Source: Leguminivora glycinivorella
Lineage: Eukaryota; Arthropoda; Insecta; Lepidoptera; Tortricidae
Reading direction: 5' to 3'
Assembly: GCF_023078275.1 (NCBI RefSeq)
Contig: NC_062996.1
Coordinates: forward strand, 806,001 to 870,000
DNA length: 64,000 bases
Within the stretch, counting starts at the first letter, position 1, and every line of letters begins with the position of its first letter. A program made the translations under genes and the position numbers. The notes under the pieces are model-generated. The model made no database searches. It was not told the origin of the DNA and saw only the letters and a list, made by a program, of their open reading frames with translations. This document shows positions 61,709 to 64,000 of this stretch, piece by piece.

Positions 61709-63786
61709 TTACATTCTACTATGTTTTCGTTCATGAATGTGTAACTGTTGTTTAAGAGTGAAATCTTTGTTACATTCCTTACATTTATATGGTTTTATTC
61801 CACTATGGATTCTTTCATGAACAACTAAACAACTTTTTCGAGTGAATTCTTTGTTGCAATCTTTACATTTGAATGGTTTTATTCCACTATGGATTCTTTC
61901 ATGATCAACTAAACTTTTTTTTTCCGTGAATTCTTTGTTACATTCTTTACACTTGTAAGGTTTTACTCGTATTCCACTATGGATTCTTTCATGACGATCT
62001 AAACTTTGTTTTTGAGCGAAATCTTTGTTACATTCCTTACATTTATATGGTTTTATTCCACTATGGATTCTTTCATGAACAACTAAACATCTTTTTCGAG
62101 TGAATTCTTTGTTGCAATCTTTACATTTGAATGGTTTTATTCCACTATGGATTCTTTCATGATCAACTAAACTTTTTTTTTCCGTGAATTCTTTGTTACA
62201 TTCTTTACACTTGTAAGGTTTTACTCGTATTCCACTATGGATTCTTTCATGACGATCTAAATGTTGTTTTTGAGCGAAATCTTTGTTACATTCCTTACAT
62301 TTATATGGTTTTATTCCACTATGGTTTCTTTCATGAACAACTAAACATCTTTTTAGAGCGAATTCTTTGTTGCAATCTTTACATTTGAATGGTTTGATTC
62401 CACTATGGATTCTTTCATGATCAACTAAACTTTTTTTTTCTGTGTATTCTTTGTTACATTCTTTACACTTGTATGGTTTTATTCCACTATGGATTCTTTC
62501 ATGATCATCTAAATATCTGTTTTGAGTGAATGCTTTGTTACATTCCCTATATTTATATGGTTTTATTCCACTATGGATTCTTTCATGACGATCTAAACTT
62601 TGTTTTTGAGCGAAATCTTTGTTACATTCCCTACATTTATATGGTTTTATTCCACTATGGATGCTTTCATGAAGATCTAAACTATTTTTTTGAGCGAAAT
62701 CTTTGTTACATTCCTTACATTTATATGGTTTTATTCTACTATGGATTCTTTCATGAACAACTAAACATCTTTTTAGAGTGAATTCTTTGTTGCAATCTTT
62801 ACATTTGAATGGTTTTATTCCACTATGGATTCTTTCATGATCAACTAAACTTTTTTTTTCCGTGAATTCTTTGTTACATTCTTTACACTTGTAAGGTTTT
62901 ACTCGTATTCCACTATGGATTCTTTCATGAACAACTAAATATCTTTTTTGAGTGAATTTTTTGTTACATACTTGACATTTGTATGATTTAATTCCACTAT
63001 GTTTATTTCCACGGCGGTCTACAGTTATTTTTTTAGTGAATTCTCTGTTACATTTCTTTCTATTATGTGTATCCAAATCTTTTTCAGTTGAAAATCGATT
63101 ATTGCATTCTTCACAAACGTAGGGTTTGTCTGTAGAGTGCAATCTTAGATGCTTCTTCAGTGACAAGACACTAGGAAATGTTTCTTTACAAGCTCCGCTG
63201 TATCTTCCCTCCGGGTGAGTATGTGTTCTGATATGGCGGATTAGAGTAAGTTTTGACGTGCATAGGTGAGCGCACATGTCGCAACAGTAAACTTCGGTAA
63301 TCGTTACTGGTGTGCGTGTGATATTTTCCTGTCTGTGTGTGTTCAAACTAGAGTCGTGTGTGAGGTGTGTGGGGCGGGTATCGTGTGTGTGGGCTTGTTC
63401 TTCGAGTGTGTGAGCGTGGCTCTCGCCGTGTGACGTCACGGGGCACGGCTGGCTCTCGCGGTGTGACGTCACGGGGCACGGCTGGCTCTCGCGGTGTGAC
63501 GTCACGGGGCACGGCTGGCTCTCGCGGTGTGACGTCACGGAGCTTGGCTCGCGGTGTGACGTCACGCGGCACGGCTGGCTCTCGCGGTGTGACGTCACGC
63601 GGCACGGCGGGCTCTCGCGGTGTGACGTCACGGGGCACGGCTGGCTCTCGCGGTGTGACGTCACGGGGCACGGCTGGCTCTCGCGGTGTGCCGTCGGGAT
63701 GCGGAGGCGCTCGAGCCGCACGGAGCACCCGAACGCGATCTGCTGCCTGGCGCGCAGGGACAGGGGCGCCGCGCTAGCCGAGGACG
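61709..63786 (-). CDS. Third ZAD-family C2H2 zinc-finger gene, terminal exon (partial gene)
   Basis: The exon begins after a TTGTTCCAG acceptor (63787-63788 is the AG on the minus strand) and runs 692 codons including the stop, in the same phase as the terminal exons of the other two genes. The start reads SSASAAPLSLRARQQIAFGC, like SRAVQQLSLGC in the paralogues. Then come eight copies of an ESQPCPVTSHR-type repeat, the conserved THDSSLNTH and CDMCAHLC finger, three degenerate fingers, and about fifteen good C2H2 fingers. The fingers form three-finger modules (EKKSLVDHE, KRCLVVHE, AQKQSLDRHE) separated by SGIRVKPYKC linkers. One finger has Tyr for its first Cys (KYRECNKAF). ZAD exons should be beyond 64000. 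Expected role: nuclear DNA binding. Confidence 0.85.
63421..63690 (-). repeat. 33-bp coding minisatellite with TGACGTCA
   Basis: Eight units of about 33 bp (one shortened) encode ESQPCPVTSHR. Each includes the octamer TGACGTCA. The paralogues at 4900 and 23510 have a single unit. Open frames on the opposite strand here are mirror artefacts. Confidence 0.9.
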
Positions 63787-64000
63787 CTGGAACAACATAC
63801 AGCCGTCATACACAAGCTACATTTCCAATGCCAAGCAGGGCTGGATGTAGGAAAGGAGGGGCCCATGCCCCGAGCATCAAGTTAAGAGGCCGCCAAATTC
63901 AAACTTCGTTAAGTCCAGGGGCGCCAAATTTTTTTTAGTTTTGCCTCTAGAAAAAAGATTAGATCTAGCGATGCGTGCTAGGGGGTGGGAAGTATTATCT
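63787..64000. other. Intron of the third zinc-finger gene
   Basis: Probable intron upstream (on the minus strand) of the terminal exon. It contains AGGGGCCCATGCCCCGAGC and similar repeat-like sequence. No exon with EEPxDEYL was seen before the window ends. Confidence 0.55.

Noticed and set aside
63348..63777. Long open frames on both strands across the minisatellite (repetitive Arg/Gly/Ser or Pro/Arg peptides)
   Set aside because: A 33-bp unit is a multiple of three, so any frame without a stop in one unit stays open. Only the frame continuous with the zinc fingers is supported by homology to the paralogues.
1..64000. Assigning the window to the W chromosome
   Set aside because: High transposon density and palindromes would fit, but they also occur on autosomes and in misassemblies. 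Sex-specific depth would be needed.

Overview
The window looks like a repeat-saturated piece of a moth or butterfly (Lepidoptera) nuclear genome. The evidence is AT-rich DNA, ZAD-C2H2 zinc-finger genes with small phase-1 linker exons, an intact BEL/Pao LTR retrotransposon primed by insect tRNA-Tyr, a CR1-type LINE whose ORF1 has a PHD-like finger and an SGNH-like domain, several other LINE families, and many interspersed repeats of a kind I associate with Lepidoptera. No prokaryotic, viral or CRISPR content was seen. The only host protein genes I can support are three members of one zinc-finger family.

Layout. 1-2050: SINE-like and MITE debris. About 2055-26889: a giant imperfect palindrome. 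The left arm is about 2055-12500, the right arm about 12846-26889, with a spacer of about 350 bp. Each arm carries a complete, ORF-intact, six-exon ZAD-C2H2 gene. The left copy is on the minus strand (502 aa) and the right copy on the plus strand (538 aa), head to head. The arms differ by private insertions, so one arm often serves as the empty site for an element in the other. That gives target-site duplications for an RTE-like LINE, two LINE tails, an R1/LOA-type LINE, a TTAA MITE, a Harbinger MITE and several long-arm foldback elements. The duplication may be real, or two haplotypes assembled head to head.

26890-31650: nested MITEs, a second copy of one foldback family, and a hAT-like element with an 8-bp duplication. 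31654-37262: a near full-length CR1-type LINE with a single frameshift near the end of ORF2. 37668-45553: an older terminal-inverted-repeat element rich in CGGTAAT/ATTACCG motifs. It is split by a young BEL/Pao element (38502-44931) with equal 525-bp LTRs, a perfect GTTTT duplication, an open 1699-codon gag-pol, and a primer-binding site in the loop of an 88-bp near-perfect inverted repeat. 45554-48830: LINE and SINE debris, tRNA-like units and MITEs. 48886-56158: an inverted structure whose arms contain a roughly 157-bp tandem repeat. 56212-59752: a 3.5-kb palindrome built of roughly 370-bp units. 61709-63786: the last exon of a third ZAD-C2H2 paralogue, with an expanded 33-bp minisatellite and amplified finger modules; its 5' exons would lie beyond 64000.

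The zinc-finger proteins are probably nuclear DNA-binding regulators with ZAD dimerisation domains. The rest is mostly selfish DNA living in and between them. The novelty I can support is architectural: the head-to-head gene palindrome, foldback elements that fit no TIR superfamily I know, and the PBS hairpin. I see no new enzymatic system.
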